Positions 27,058-36,962 of a stretch of 64,000 nt of DNA are shown here, in pieces; within the stretch, counting starts at the first letter, position 1; each line of letters opens with the position of its first letter. The notes beneath the pieces are model-generated. The model saw only the letters and a list, made by a program, of their open reading frames with translations, was not told the origin of the DNA and made no database searches. Origin of the DNA: Chloropicon primus (taxonomy: Eukaryota > Chlorophyta > Chloropicophyceae > Chloropicales > Chloropicaceae); the NCBI GenBank assembly GCA_023205875.1, contig CP060761.1, positions 796,322 through 860,321 of the forward strand. The letters run 5' to 3'. The position numbers were made by a program, and so were the translations under genes.

Positions 27058-27418
27058 CTCAGTTTTGTTTCCTAGAGAATGGATGGTGGTGTGGAGGGTG
27101 GTGTTGAAGGAGGAGGGTTGGGAGGGAGGGAGGGAAGGGTTTGGGTCTTGCATGGTGTCTTCCACTGGATCTTGCTCCTTCCAAAAGAAGTCCTTTGATG
27201 GATAGAGGAGGGAGGAGGAGAGGCAACACCAGGCACCTGCTGCTGCAGAGGGATGCCTAGGGGAGGGGGCGCAAGGTCGAGGCGAAGGGGGAGGCGGAGG
27301 GGCCGAGCCAGTGGCGGGAATAAATGCAAGGAGACGCTCGAAACGCGTCATTGCGGTCACAGCTCCTGGTAGCTTTGTCTTGTTTATAACGTTGATCCAA
27401 TGAAAACGAGAGCAGGCA

Positions 27419-28225
27419 TTACTTTCCAGCTTTCCTTCTGGGTCTGAGGACCTGGTCGATGATTCCGTATTCCTGGGCGGACTCGGGGGTGAAGTACCTG
27501 TTCCTGCTGAAGTCCTCCAAGAGCTGCTCTTGGGACTTGCCCGTCTGCTGCTCAAGGCACTTGAGCATGTATCCCCTGATCCTCAGAAGCTCCCTCGTCT
27601 CGTTCCACATGTCAGTACTGCTGCCGCGGGCCGCGCCGCTCGGCAAGTGCATCATGATCCTGGTGTGTCCCAGGGAAAGGCGCTTGCCTTTGGTTCCCGA
27701 GCACATGAGGAACGCTGCCATCCCCATCACGCCACCGAACCCAACCGTCACGATGTCGCTCTTCAGGTGCCTCATGGTATCGTAGAGCGCGAGCGAAGGC
27801 ACGAGCTGGCCTCCCTCGCAGGTGTTGATGTACATCTGGAGGTCCTTCTGAGACACGGAGTCCAAGTACAGCAACGTTCCCACGAGTTGGTTCCCGAGCT
27901 CCTCCGTCACCCCTTGCCCCAAGAACAAGATCCTTTCTCTGTACAAGCAGTTCCACAGGTCCACCCACTGCCAGTTCCCTTCCTGCGGCGTGCGGTACGG
28001 CACGCGAGGCACAGCAACAGGCATTTTGGTCACAAGTCTCCTCGCTCCCTGTCCCACTCCTCTCCCCCTCGTCGTCGTCGTCGTGTTCCTGGTCCTCGTG
28101 TGGCGCCCCTCCTGGAGGAGGCTCCTGGCGTGCTTCTGGAACTCCCACCCCAAGCCTCTGTTGTGTTGCGCCTCCTTGCTCCCTCCGAGCACGCCTCTCG
28201 CGCTCCTCCGTCCGAACACTTCCAT
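27419..28225 (-). CDS. CLPR2: Plastid Clp protease non-catalytic subunit ClpR2
   Basis: 268 aa. The mature region opens MPVAVPRVPYRTPQEGNWQW VDLWN, nearly the signature start of plant ClpR2. In the ClpP fold the nucleophile segment reads GGVMGMAAFLM where active ClpP has GQAASMGAFLL, so the catalytic Ser is Gly. The His motif is kept (RIMMHLPSG). ClpR subunits are structural members of the plastid ClpPR core. The first about 75 residues are Arg/Ser/Thr-rich and fit a chloroplast transit peptide. Start is ATG 28225; an upstream GTG extension is ignored. It is divergent from CSN2. Confidence 0.93.
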   Translation of the reverse strand: MEVFGRRSARGVLGGSKEAQHNRGLGWEFQKHARSLLQEGRHTRTRNTTTTTRGRGVGQGARRLVTKMPVAVPRVPYRTPQEGNWQWVDLWNCLYRERILFLGQGVTEELGNQLVGTLLYLDSVSQKDLQMYINTCEGGQLVPSLALYDTMRHLKSDIVTVGFGGVMGMAAFLMCSGTKGKRLSLGHTRIMMHLPSGAARGSSTDMWNETRELLRIRGYMLKCLEQQTGKSQEQLLEDFSRNRYFTPESAQEYGIIDQVLRPRRKAGK

Positions 28226-29158
28226 CCTCTTCCCTCTTCCCTCTTCCTGAACCCAACCCACCCGCCAACCCACCCGCTGACTCGCTCACCCACCGCTTCT
28301 TCCCTCTCCTCCTCTCTCTCTCCTTCCTCTTCACAACAAACCAAAGCCAAACCAACGCAAGGAATGAATGAATGAATGAATGAGTAAGCAAGCAAACCAA
28401 GGAAGGAAGGAAGGAGTAAGCAAGGAAGCAAACCAAGGAAGGAAGGAATGAGTCCCCCTCGTCGTCGTCGTTCTTCCTTTTCCTTTTCCTTTTCCTTTCG
28501 TTTCGTTTTGTGTGTTTGTGTTTGTAGGTCAGGAGTCCTGTCCCCCCTGTTCTGTGTCATGTGTCTCACCTCCTCGTCCTCGTCCTCGTCCTGGTCCTGG
28601 TGGTGGTCGCCCTCCTCCTCTGGTTCTCCGCCGCGTGAAGATCTTCTTCTTATCCACAAAACCCTAAAAAAACCCTTAAAAAAAACCTTAAAAAAAAGAA
28701 GAACACACAAGAGAGAGAGAGAGGAGCGACGCCCAACAACACCGAACACCAGGACGAGGACGAGGAACACCAGGAGGAGGCGTGTTGTTCTGTGGTGGTT
28801 TGGGTTTGTGCTGGGAAGGAACAACACCAACACCAACACCAACGACAACGACAACAACACCTTTCCTTCGCTTTCCCTTGAACAACCACACGAGGGACAT
28901 ACACAGAGAGAGAGAGGAAGGAAGGAGGAACGAGGAAGGAAGGTGTCTGCTTGGCGTCCTTACTTGTGTTCCTTGGGACGACGGGAGAGGGTTACGATCC
29001 ACAAACAACCTAAACACACTCTTGTTGTTTGTGTTCGGGTTTCGATCCGATCCGATCCGATCCGATCCGATCCGATCCGATTCAGCCGCGAGGGTCCCTC
29101 GTCCTCGTTACCCTCCTCAAACAAAACAAAGTGGAACAGGTGATCAGCAGGGAACAGG
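28226..29158. promoter_or_regulatory. Divergent promoter region between ClpR2 and CSN2
   Basis: Contains many simple repeats: a GAAT run (about 28357-28384), GGAAG runs to 28450, a TTTTCC run (28475-28500), a CCTCGT run near 28570, and a CCGAT run of about 40 bp (29043-29082) close to CSN2. No palindromic TTTCGAAA element was found and no gene was supported. Confidence 0.55.
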
Positions 29159-30472
29159 ATGGACGAGGACATGGAAGATTATGGGTTCGAGTACAGCGAT
29201 GAGGACACGGAGGAGGAGAACGTGGACATCGAGAACCAGTACTACCACGCCAAGGAGTCACTCGAGGGAAACGAGTACGAGGAAGCGCTCGAGGGGTTTG
29301 CCGCCGTGGTCGACATGCAGGAGGAGAAGCAGGAGTGGGGCTTCAAAGCCCTGAAGCAGATCGTCAAGCTCAGGTTCAAGCTCCAGCAGTACGACAAGAT
29401 GATGGAGGCCTACAGGGAGATGCTCACGTACGTGAAGAGCTCCGTCACGAGGAACGACGCGGAGAAGAAGATCAACTCCTTGCTGGACTTTGTGTCCTCT
29501 TCCACCTCGACGGAGCTCCTCCAGGAGTTTTACGACATCACCCTCCAGGCCCTGCAGGACGCGAAGAACGAGAGGCTCTGGTTCAAGACCAACCTCAAGC
29601 TCTGCGGCCTGTACTTCCAGACCAAGGACTTTGGCCGACTGACGCGGACCTTGAAGGAGCTGCACAAGTCGTGCAAGAGGGAGGACGGGACCGACGACGT
29701 GAAGAAGGGAACCCAGCTGCTTGAGATTTACGCCATAGAGATCCAGATGTACACGGAGCAGAAGAATAACAAGAAGCTGAAGGAGCTGTATCACCAGGCC
29801 CTAGCCATCAAGTCGGCCATCCCTCACCCCAGGATCCTCGGGGTGATCCGGGAGTCCGGGGGGAAGATGCACATGACGGAAAGAAGCTTCGAGAACGCGG
29901 CGACCGACTTTTTCGAGGCCTTCAAGGCGTACGACGAGGCGGCGATAGGGAGGAGGATTCAGTGCCTCAAGTACCTCGTCCTGGCCAACATGCTGATGGA
30001 ATCGGAGGTGGACCCGTTCGATGCCCAGGAGGCAAAGCCTTACAAGAACGACCCGGAGGTCCTGGCCATGACGAACTTGATCGTGGCGTACCAAAAGAAC
30101 GAAATCAGCGAGTTCGAGCGCGTGCTGCGGGACAACAGGAAGTCGATCATGGACGACGCTTTCATTCGGGACTACATCGAAGATTTGCTGAAGAACATCA
30201 GGACGCAAGTTCTGCTCAAGCTGATCAAGCCTTACACGAGAATAAGGCTCCCGTTCATCTCCAAGGAGCTCAACATTCCCGAGCAGGACGTGGAGCAGCT
30301 CCTGGTGTCCCTGATTCTGGACAACCGCGTGTTTGGCCACATTGACCAGGTCAACCAGCTGCTGGAACTCTCCACCACCACGCAGGAGGCGAAAAAGTAC
30401 GAGCAAGCCAACAAGTGGGCCGCGCAGCTCAGCTCCCTCAACAAGGTGGTGGTCTCCAAGCTCAGGGTGTGA
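29159..30472 (+). CDS. CSN2: COP9 signalosome subunit 2
   Basis: 437 aa, intronless, the usual length. The acidic N-terminus ([20 protein letters not shown]) and following [20 protein letters not shown] are typical of CSN2. TPR-like helical repeats follow, and a PCI/winged-helix region lies at about 290-405 ([38 protein letters not shown]). CSN2 helps the CSN dock on cullin-RING ligases for deneddylation in nucleus and cytosol. The start ATG is preceded by a CCGAT microsatellite promoter. Confidence 0.95.
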   Translation: MDEDMEDYGFEYSDEDTEEENVDIENQYYHAKESLEGNEYEEALEGFAAVVDMQEEKQEWGFKALKQIVKLRFKLQQYDKMMEAYREMLTYVKSSVTRNDAEKKINSLLDFVSSSTSTELLQEFYDITLQALQDAKNERLWFKTNLKLCGLYFQTKDFGRLTRTLKELHKSCKREDGTDDVKKGTQLLEIYAIEIQMYTEQKNNKKLKELYHQALAIKSAIPHPRILGVIRESGGKMHMTERSFENAATDFFEAFKAYDEAAIGRRIQCLKYLVLANMLMESEVDPFDAQEAKPYKNDPEVLAMTNLIVAYQKNEISEFERVLRDNRKSIMDDAFIRDYIEDLLKNIRTQVLLKLIKPYTRIRLPFISKELNIPEQDVEQLLVSLILDNRVFGHIDQVNQLLELSTTTQEAKKYEQANKWAAQLSSLNKVVVSKLRV

Positions 30473-30556
30473 GCGAGGGGCGAATCCTGGTGCTCATTGT
30501 ATCACTAAGCGTGTGTTTTGTGCGGTGTATTCTATATAGTTACAAAAGTCATTCCT

Positions 30557-31660
30557 TTACATGTAGATCAACTCCGATTCTGCTTTCAAGCTCGGTGACA
30601 TGCCGTAGGCCGCCTGCGGAGGGTGTTGCGGCGCGGGTCCCTGAGACCGCCCGAAGCGCCCCCCCTTCAGCTGAGGCCCTTGCCCGTACGTGTTGTTGTG
30701 GCCATGGCTACTGTTGCTGCTGCCAAAGGCTCCTCCCCCTCCTCCGGGACGACCAAACTTTTTGTGCTGAAAGTCAGAGATCCACTTGTCGAGCTGGTCC
30801 GGTTTGTAACCCATTCCGAACCCCCCCCGCTGCTGCTGAGGCGGCCTCCTGTTGTGACTAAAAGCATTAATGTTGTTGCTCTGGTTGTCCCTCCGCGCTT
30901 GCTGCTCCTTCTCCCTCACCTGCTGGTCAAGCAAGCTCGCGGCGTCGCCACCGAGCTGCTGGTACTCGAGCATCAGCTCCCGCCTCAACCTCTTGAGACC
31001 CTCCAAGGGACCTTGGGACATCCCGCCGTAGTAGCCTCGTGGAATCCGAAGCCAGTCCATCGACTGCTCGTGCAGGATGTTCCCGTTGTTGTTGTTGCCA
31101 CCCGAAACCTTTGTCTTTGGATTAAGGTTCGCCTGCCAAGGGTACTCCTTGAGACGGTCCAGGCCAACCACCTGGGGCTTGGAACCTTGCTGCTGCTGCT
31201 GCTGCTGCAAGTAGATCTGGTGCTGCCCGAGAAGGCTAGGAAGTTGGGGGACGGGGCGCCTCAGGGTGGCCTGACTCGTGGACGCCTGCTGCTGCTGCTG
31301 CTGTTGCTGCTGCTGATTGTTATTGTTGTTCTGTGCAACTGCCGCTTGCGCCGCTTGGGCGCGTTGGAAGTAGAACTCGTCTGCCTTCTTCAATGCATCT
31401 TTCTGCTTCTGACGCTCCGCTTGTTGCTCCACCATCTGTCGCCGGAGCTCCTCGCCGTACTTCAAGCGGTCCTCGGCCTTTCGGCAACAGCAAGCAAACA
31501 CATAATACAGTTGTCAGTCGTCCTCGTTCGTGCACTCACAGAGTCAGTCGCGATTACTCACCTGCTTCTTCTTTTCCTCCGGGTCCTCGTACATCTCCAC
31601 CATCGTCCGTCTCACTTGTGCCGCCCGCTTGGCGTGAGGAGTCCTCTCCACCGGGAACAT
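30557..31660 (-). CDS. PolyQ/Asn-rich coiled-coil protein of unknown function (2 exons)
   Basis: Exon 1 is 31660-31562 (MFPVERTPHAKRAAQV...EEKKKQ) and exon 2 is 31477-30557; the 84-bp intron has CAG|GTGAGT and AAAG|GCC borders, phase 0. The product is 339 aa. The N-terminus is a charged helix with AEDRLKYGEELRRQMVEQQA, a Y..ELRxQ pattern also seen in some centrosomal or ciliary coiled-coil proteins (weak). The middle has Asn and Gln runs (about 10 and 7 Q) encoded by CAG/CAA repeats. The C-terminus is Gly/Asn/Arg-rich with short motifs such as SMDWLRIPRGYYGG. I do not recognise the family. Homopolymer length probably varies between strains. Confidence 0.7.
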
Positions 31661-31943
31661 CTTGGGTACTGGATGGTTGCGAAAGGAGAACTGTCTGTCG
31701 CTCTGTGTTGCTCTCAGGTGCTGTCCAAGGTGAGGCCAAGGTGGACCAAGATTGGGGAACGTCCTTCGTCCTCAAGCAATTTTGCAACGCGTGAGTCGAT
31801 TCAGTCCGTCCATGCTCCCCCCTCCCGGGACCCTTCCTTGCTCCTCCCCTCCTGGTCCACAACCTTTCTTTCCCTTCCCTTCCCCTCCTCAAGCCTCTTT
31901 CTCAACCCCACCAGAGGGCAAACTATCGAGCCAAACCACGCAA

Positions 31944-31975
31944 CCAAGGGCTCTTCCGAAAGACCTTGAGACGTA
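31944..31975 (+). promoter_or_regulatory. Palindromic upstream element, distal copy (AHA1)
   Basis: CAAGGGCTCTTCCGAAAGAC followed by CTTGAGACGTAC. One mismatch breaks the TTTCGAAA core. It is in the same orientation as AHA1, about 560-590 bp upstream. Confidence 0.5.
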
Positions 31976-32129
31976 CTATCGTTCTTATTCACTTGATGTT
32001 GCGTCTTTCGAGCTTGCAGTCCTCCACTGGATGCCAAAGTTCCTCCAATCCTGTCCTCCTCTGCTTCTCTCCTCCTCTGCTTCTCTTCCTCCACCCACCC
32101 AGGGACCAATACCGAACCAAATCACGCAA

Positions 32130-32160
32130 CCGAGGGCTCTTTCGAAAGCCCGTGAGACGC
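32130..32160 (+). promoter_or_regulatory. Palindromic upstream element, proximal copy (AHA1)
   Basis: CGAGGGCTCTTTCGAAAGCC followed by CGTGAGACGC. The palindromic core is intact. It lies about 380-410 bp upstream of the AHA1 ATG, in the same orientation. Confidence 0.5.
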
Positions 32161-32537
32161 ACTATTGTTCCTCGTTCCTTCTTATCGCGTCCACTGGACC
32201 GTCCTCCCTCCACCGGACTCCAAAGTCTCTCTCTCGAGTTTCCAAGAATTCTGCCCAGAAGGCCAAACTCGTCGATTAATTTTTTTTTGAAAATCTAAAG
32301 AGAAGAGAAGAGCGACGGAGGCGAGAGCGGAGGTTTGTTTGCGCAACCGGTGACGGTCGAGTGATCGAGAGAGGGGAGGAGGGAGGGGGACAGACGGAAG
32401 GATCATCGCTTCATCTTTCCATCCGTGTGAACGCGGACTCAAGCAGACGCGTGACGGGGAAACGGCAGGGACAAACACCGCATCGCATCGCATCGCATCG
32501 CATCGTATCGCATCGTATATCGTATAATTGTTTTGTG

Positions 32538-33593
32538 ATGGCGAAGGTGGGAGAAGGTGACGCGCGTTGGATTGTGAGCGATCGTGAGGACGGGACGAAC
32601 GTGAACGCGTGGCATTGGCAGGAGACGGACGTCCTGTCGTGGTCTCAGAAGAGGATCACGGAAGAGTTCTTGAGGTTGAACCTGAACGAGGACCCTCGAG
32701 GGGATTTCAAGATCACGGTGAGGGGGGAGGAGGTGAGGGCGGAGGGGGAGGCGTATGTGAACACGAGGAAGGGGAAGCTAATCGTGGGGTACGAGATGAA
32801 GGTGAGCGTCCCCTTCACGGCCTCGAGGGAGGGGAAGGACGCGGTGGAGGGGAAGGTGGAGTTCCCTTATGTCGGGGACGAGAACGCCGACGAGGACGCC
32901 GAGCTCACGGTGAACATGGGTTCAGGGCAGGACAGGGATGTCGCGGACGCGGCCAAGAGGGAGATCCTCACGCTCCACAAGAAGAAGCTCGTGGGTGCGA
33001 TGAACGACTTCGTCAAGGTCTTGTCCAAGGGAGGCCCCGCGCTCGAGAAGCAGGGACCGGGAGGGGCGTCGCCGAAAGGGACGACGGCGGCCGAGGCAGC
33101 GGCTCCGAAACCTTCTTCGGCTCCGGCAGAGAAGCCGAAAGAGAAGCCCAAGCCCAAGCCCAGCAGCGATCTCAGGGGAAAGAGCGTCGAGCTGAAAGAG
33201 GAGTTCTACTGCAGGCCCAGCGACCTCTACGAGTGCTACATGGACCCTGGGCGGGTCCAGGCGTACACCCGAAGCGAGGCGAGGATCGTGCCCAAGGCCG
33301 GCGAGGAGTTTTCGCTCTTCGGCGGATCGATCACGGGGAAGCAGGTCGAGATCGTCCCCAACGAGCGCATCGTGCAGCTGTGGAGGAACAGCTCCTGGCC
33401 TCAAGGCGTCTTGTCCCGCGTGGAGATCACCTTCAGCTCCCCCTCGGAGGGCAAGACGGTGATGAAGTTGAAGCAGACGGGGATACCCGAGGAAGATGAT
33501 TATGGGAACGCCAACACGGTGGACGTGACCCTCCAGGGCTGGAGGATGCAGATATGGGGAAGGGTGAGGCAGTGCTTTGGCTACGGATGCTAG
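32538..33593 (+). CDS. AHA1: Activator of Hsp90 ATPase (AHA1)
   Basis: 351 aa, starting at ATG 32538 (MAKVGEGDARWIV). The Aha1 N-terminal domain shows the hallmark NVNAWHWQE plus RKGKLIVGYEMKV and the strand/helix pattern to about residue 155. An Ala/Pro/Lys linker follows (about 178-212), then an AHSA1/SRPBCC domain (VELKEEFYCRPSDLYECYMDP ... LQGWRMQIWGRVRQCFG) to the end. Aha1 stimulates the Hsp90 ATPase cycle in the cytosol. The length and two-domain layout match the family. The frame is open upstream, but no earlier ATG gives homologous sequence. Confidence 0.94.
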   Translation: MAKVGEGDARWIVSDREDGTNVNAWHWQETDVLSWSQKRITEEFLRLNLNEDPRGDFKITVRGEEVRAEGEAYVNTRKGKLIVGYEMKVSVPFTASREGKDAVEGKVEFPYVGDENADEDAELTVNMGSGQDRDVADAAKREILTLHKKKLVGAMNDFVKVLSKGGPALEKQGPGGASPKGTTAAEAAAPKPSSAPAEKPKEKPKPKPSSDLRGKSVELKEEFYCRPSDLYECYMDPGRVQAYTRSEARIVPKAGEEFSLFGGSITGKQVEIVPNERIVQLWRNSSWPQGVLSRVEITFSSPSEGKTVMKLKQTGIPEEDDYGNANTVDVTLQGWRMQIWGRVRQCFGYGC

Positions 33594-33681
33594 AAAAGAA
33601 GAAGAAGAAAAGCAAAACCCAAACCCGTTTTCGCTTTTTAAAGAATTTATTGAATAATAATCATTTTTCCTGGTCCTGTCG

Positions 33682-35181
33682 TCACACGAGGATCGCTTGG
33701 AGCATCATCTTCTTCAGGGTGTCCACGTTCAATCCCGTCATTGTCGAAATCCAAAGAGCGTTCGGCACTTGCTTCAAGGCCAAGTTGTAATCGGGGTCCA
33801 GGAACTCGTGGTCCACGTGGTACTTGTCCCGCGAGTCCCGGTCCTCAATGACCCGCGCCTCCCCTCCCCACTCTGTGCTCCCCGCCCCGCCCTCGTCCTC
33901 CTTGATGGAGAACATGTCGGCCTTGGTGAAGATGTCGACCCACTTTGCTTTCATTTCCGGAAACCTCGTCATGATCTCCCTCCTGATGTCGAGCTGGTCC
34001 TTCACCGTCGTGCCGCACTCCCCCGTGAGGTCCATGACGAAGAGAACCACGAGGTTGTCAAGGTGCTCCAGCGCCGCCATCGTCAGCCCTTCCATCTCGT
34101 TCCTCTCCTCGTCCGACCGGGAGAGGAGGCCAGGGGTGTCCGTGACCTGGTAGCGCTCCCCCGCAACATCAAAGTGCCCCATCTTGATCGTCTTGGTGGT
34201 GAAGGGATAGTTGCAAACCTCCGGCTGCCCAGACGAAAGGGAAACGACCAGGCTCGACTTGCCCACGTTCGGAGCACCGGCCAGGACGAAGGTCTCGAGC
34301 TTGGGGTCCACGAACGGCAGCCTCCGAAGCTGCTGGGCAAAGTACAGGAGCTTGTCCATGGTGGTCTCCTCCTTCTTGTAGATGTTCTCCAGGACGCCAA
34401 GGCCTTCCTCAAGCACGAGGCCGGCCTCCTTGGGGCTCTTGCACTTGGAAGCCCGGCTCGCATTTGCCTTGCCGGCGTCCAGAATCTTCTTCCTCACCCC
34501 GTTCACCCGACTCAGCAGCGCCTCGTACTTGTCCGCTCCCACGGTGAGGTGGAGCAGCGCCGCTTCGAACGGGTGCAAGCGGTCCACGGCCGGAAACCCC
34601 TTGACGTACTTGCCCAGGGGAACCGCGAGCTCCTTTGTCAGAGCGTCCAGCTTCATGGCACACGCCGAGATCTCCCTCTTGTGCTTGGACTTGACGGTCT
34701 TCGGAGGCGTCACCCTGTTCACCCTCCTCAGCGCCGAGCCCAGGTGCTCCCCGTGCGGCGCCACTTGCGGCAGCCCCTGCAGCCTCCCCGTCAGCCTCCC
34801 CCTCCCCCCCTGAAGCTCAAGCTCAAGCTCAAGCCCCTCCCCCTCCTCCTCCGCCTTCCAGTCCGACCCCTGGTGCTCCTTGACTGCAGAACACGCCACG
34901 CCCCTCCATCCCCTCGACGCCGATGCCGATGCCGAAGCCGATGCCGCTCCGCTGTTCCCCCTCCCTCCCACCGAGGGGAAGGCCAAGGCCAAGGTGAACC
35001 TTCCCTCGACTTCTCTCCTGCTTGAACTCGTCCACCCTCCCGAGGGTGCTCCTGTTCGTGTTGGTGTTGGTGTTGGTGTTGGTGTTGGGGATGAGGATGG
35101 AGTTGGTGTCCACATCGTGGTGGTCCTCGTCCACCTCCCTTGTTGCGCCCCCTGGTGCCGACACACGCGGTTGAGGTTCAT
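33682..35181 (-). CDS. NOG1-like organellar GTPase (Obg/TRAFAC class)
   Basis: 499 aa, intronless. About 150 N-terminal residues are low complexity (Thr-Pro runs, Ala-Ser runs) and suit a plastid targeting region. A NOG1-type helical domain follows, then the G domain: G1 GAPNVGKSS (about 300), G3 DTPGL (about 347), G4 TKAD (about 416; the usual Asn is Thr). The switch region YPFTTKTIKMGHFDV matches the NOG1 pattern. It is much shorter than nucleolar NOG1 and lacks its basic tail, as in the chloroplast NOG1-like proteins of plants. A role in plastid ribosome assembly is inferred. Confidence 0.88.
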   Translation of the reverse strand: MNLNRVCRHQGAQQGRWTRTTTMWTPTPSSSPTPTPTPTPTRTGAPSGGWTSSSRREVEGRFTLALAFPSVGGRGNSGAASASASASASRGWRGVACSAVKEHQGSDWKAEEEGEGLELELELQGGRGRLTGRLQGLPQVAPHGEHLGSALRRVNRVTPPKTVKSKHKREISACAMKLDALTKELAVPLGKYVKGFPAVDRLHPFEAALLHLTVGADKYEALLSRVNGVRKKILDAGKANASRASKCKSPKEAGLVLEEGLGVLENIYKKEETTMDKLLYFAQQLRRLPFVDPKLETFVLAGAPNVGKSSLVVSLSSGQPEVCNYPFTTKTIKMGHFDVAGERYQVTDTPGLLSRSDEERNEMEGLTMAALEHLDNLVVLFVMDLTGECGTTVKDQLDIRREIMTRFPEMKAKWVDIFTKADMFSIKEDEGGAGSTEWGGEARVIEDRDSRDKYHVDHEFLDPDYNLALKQVPNALWISTMTGLNVDTLKKMMLQAILV

Positions 35182-35654
35182 CGCGTGTCAATGCCCTCCG
35201 TGACTCACGTAACTCCAGGTCTCCTCTCCTCCCGTCTCGTCTTCGTCTTGTCTTCGTCCTCTGCTCCTCCGCCTTCTGGTGCTGCAGACTTTAGGTTTGG
35301 GTTTTTAGGTTTGGGTTTTTAGGTTTAGGTTTTAGAGGAGGAGGGCGGAGCGGAGGGGGAACACAAGACAACACAAGACATGGCAAGACATGGATGGATG
35401 GATAGGGATCGCAAGAGGTTTCTCTTCTTCTTCTTTTCTTGTGCTTCTTCTTTTCTTTCTTGCTTTTCTGGTGAGGGACACTGGTGTTTGGGGTGTTGGA
35501 GGACACTTCGGAGCGAGGAGACCGGTCAGGAGGACCAGAAAGAAGGAACGAGGACGGGGCTGGGCAGAAGAACACAGTCTGATGCTTGTGTATGTTACAC
35601 GGTGTAATGTAATCATCTACCTAGTGTATAACCAGGCCAGGCCAGGGTTTCCCC
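35182..35654. other. Intergenic region with interstitial telomere-like block
   Basis: Lies between the GTPase 5' end and the kinase 3' end. Besides the telomere-like block (listed separately) there are ACAAGACA repeats near 35360, a TTCTTCTTC tract and a CATGGATGGATGG run. No gene was recognised. Confidence 0.55.
35290..35336 (+). repeat. Interstitial telomere-like repeat
   Basis: TTTAGGTTTGGGTTTTTAGG and continuing similar units, about 47 bp. It is built from the same degenerate T3-5AGG / TTTGGG units as the chromosome end at 63.68-64.0 kb and is in the same orientation. Confidence 0.8.
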
Positions 35655-36962
35655 TCAGTGGACGAGGTCCAAGTCCTCCAAGAGCTCCTCGATGTCTTCC
35701 GGTTCGCACGCCAAAGGCTCTTCTCCAAAGTAGCCGTGGGAGGAGAGCTCCTCGGCACTCCAACGCTCCGCCGGGTTCAGGCAAAGGAACTTGCTCATGA
35801 AATCGACGAGGGAGGGAGGCACCTGGTGCGAAAAGTGCTCACTCAGAGGAGGGGCGTCGAAATCGTCAAAGATGATCTTGCCGTAGTCGGGAAGGTTGGC
35901 AATGCCCGGCCAAGTCTCCTCGTTCGGCGTCCCAAAAGTCCTGAAGACTTTGGCCATCTGGTCGATGTCGCTCTCCCCCTTGACGAAGGGCTCCCCCCCC
36001 CTCACCAGCTCCGCAAGGGTCATCCCAAGGGACCACACGTCCACCTTCTCGTCGTAGCATCGGCTGCCGTAGAGAAGCTCGGGAGCTCGGTACCACCGCG
36101 TGGAGACGGCGTGGGTCATCGCCCCGGTCGGGCACGCCCCGTCCTCCTCCTCCTTTGCCTCCTCCTCGTAGTACCTCTTCATGGTGGCCTGCCCAAAGTC
36201 GCCCATCTTCACCTTCCCCCGGGAAGACACGAGGCAGTTGCTCGGCTTCACGTCCCTGTGGATGATCCCGTTCCTGTGGCACGCCCCCAGGCCGCTCAGG
36301 AGGTCCAGCATGACCCTCTTCAGGTAGGGCTCCCGGGCCAGGGCCAGGGGCGCCTTGTCCATCACCCGCCGGAGGTCCGAGGAGCAGTACTCGAGGGCCA
36401 GGGACAGCACCGAGTCGCTGTGCCACGCGTCTCGGATCCCAACGACGTGGTCGCTCTCCTCGCCCACCGTCCTCAGGGTGGCCGCCTCCCTCATGGCGTG
36501 GTCCAGGGTGTTGGCGTAGCAGCTCTCCTTGCTCCTCACCGCCTTTTGCAGGAACACCCGCTTGACGGCCACGAGGTCGCTCCCCTCCCGGCACTTGAGG
36601 ACCTCCCCGAAGGTCCCGTGCCCCACCAGCCTCACCACCCGGTACCTCCCCTCCCTCAGCGTCCTCTCCGCCTCCACGGACGCCTTGGGCGAGCAGGCTT
36701 CCTCCTCGTTGTCCTCCACGTCGATGTCGTCCATCGCGACCTGGTGCTTGCTCGTGTTGGTCGCACACAGCTGGAACTCCTCCAGGAGTTTGGTCCTCAG
36801 GGTCTTGGCCCTCCCCTCCCCCGAGGTCCACCTCGAGAGCCTTCCGCTGCCAACCCCCCCGGGGCTCGACCGATTCGTGGACGTCATCGTCGACCCTGCC
36901 GTCGTCGTTGCTCCGGGGCTCCCCATCATCAGACCCCTCACCTCAAGCACGTCCTCCATCAT
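35655..36962 (-). CDS. CMGC protein kinase, CDK20/CCRK (LF2)-like
   Basis: 435 aa. The kinase domain spans about 108-415: glycine loop GHGTFGEV, VAVKR lysine, catalytic HRDVKPSN (about 233), metal motif DFGQA (about 253), and activation segment VSTRWYRAPELLYG (about 286). The stretch FGTPNEETWPGIANLPDYGKIIF is close to the CDK20/CCRK pattern (LGTP...WPEI..LPDYNKI.F). In Chlamydomonas the CDK20 relative LF2 controls flagellar length; that role is not shown here. Oddities: DFGQ instead of DFGL, an acidic insert (EEEAKEEEDGACP) in the activation loop, and an N-terminal Ser/Thr-rich extension of about 100 residues. Start is the first of two adjacent ATGs. Confidence 0.85.
   Translation of the reverse strand: MMEDVLEVRGLMMGSPGATTTAGSTMTSTNRSSPGGVGSGRLSRWTSGEGRAKTLRTKLLEEFQLCATNTSKHQVAMDDIDVEDNEEEACSPKASVEAERTLREGRYRVVRLVGHGTFGEVLKCREGSDLVAVKRVFLQKAVRSKESCYANTLDHAMREAATLRTVGEESDHVVGIRDAWHSDSVLSLALEYCSSDLRRVMDKAPLALAREPYLKRVMLDLLSGLGACHRNGIIHRDVKPSNCLVSSRGKVKMGDFGQATMKRYYEEEAKEEEDGACPTGAMTHAVSTRWYRAPELLYGSRCYDEKVDVWSLGMTLAELVRGGEPFVKGESDIDQMAKVFRTFGTPNEETWPGIANLPDYGKIIFDDFDAPPLSEHFSHQVPPSLVDFMSKFLCLNPAERWSAEELSSHGYFGEEPLACEPEDIEELLEDLDLVH

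Larger units (their letters stand above)
26688..27418. promoter_or_regulatory. PRP6 upstream region with two tandem ~157-bp units
   Basis: A GGTGGTGAT-rich and GGAAGG-rich unit followed by a TTTCCAAA-type element is present twice (ATTGTCTCTTGATC at 26866 and 27023, 157 bp apart). Each element reads with PRP6. From about 27110 to the ClpR2 stop the sequence is unremarkable and probably ClpR2 3' UTR. No gene was supported. Confidence 0.6.
31661..32537. promoter_or_regulatory. Divergent promoter region with two diverged ~186-bp units (AHA1)
   Basis: Two related units, roughly 31850-32040 and 32040-32230, share ACGCAACCnAGGGCTCTT, the palindromic element, and a CTCCACTGGAnnCCAAAGT tail. The offset is 186 bp (CACGCAACC at 31937 and 32123). 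A CATCG microsatellite lies at about 32479-32516 just before the AHA1 ATG. No gene was found. Confidence 0.6.
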
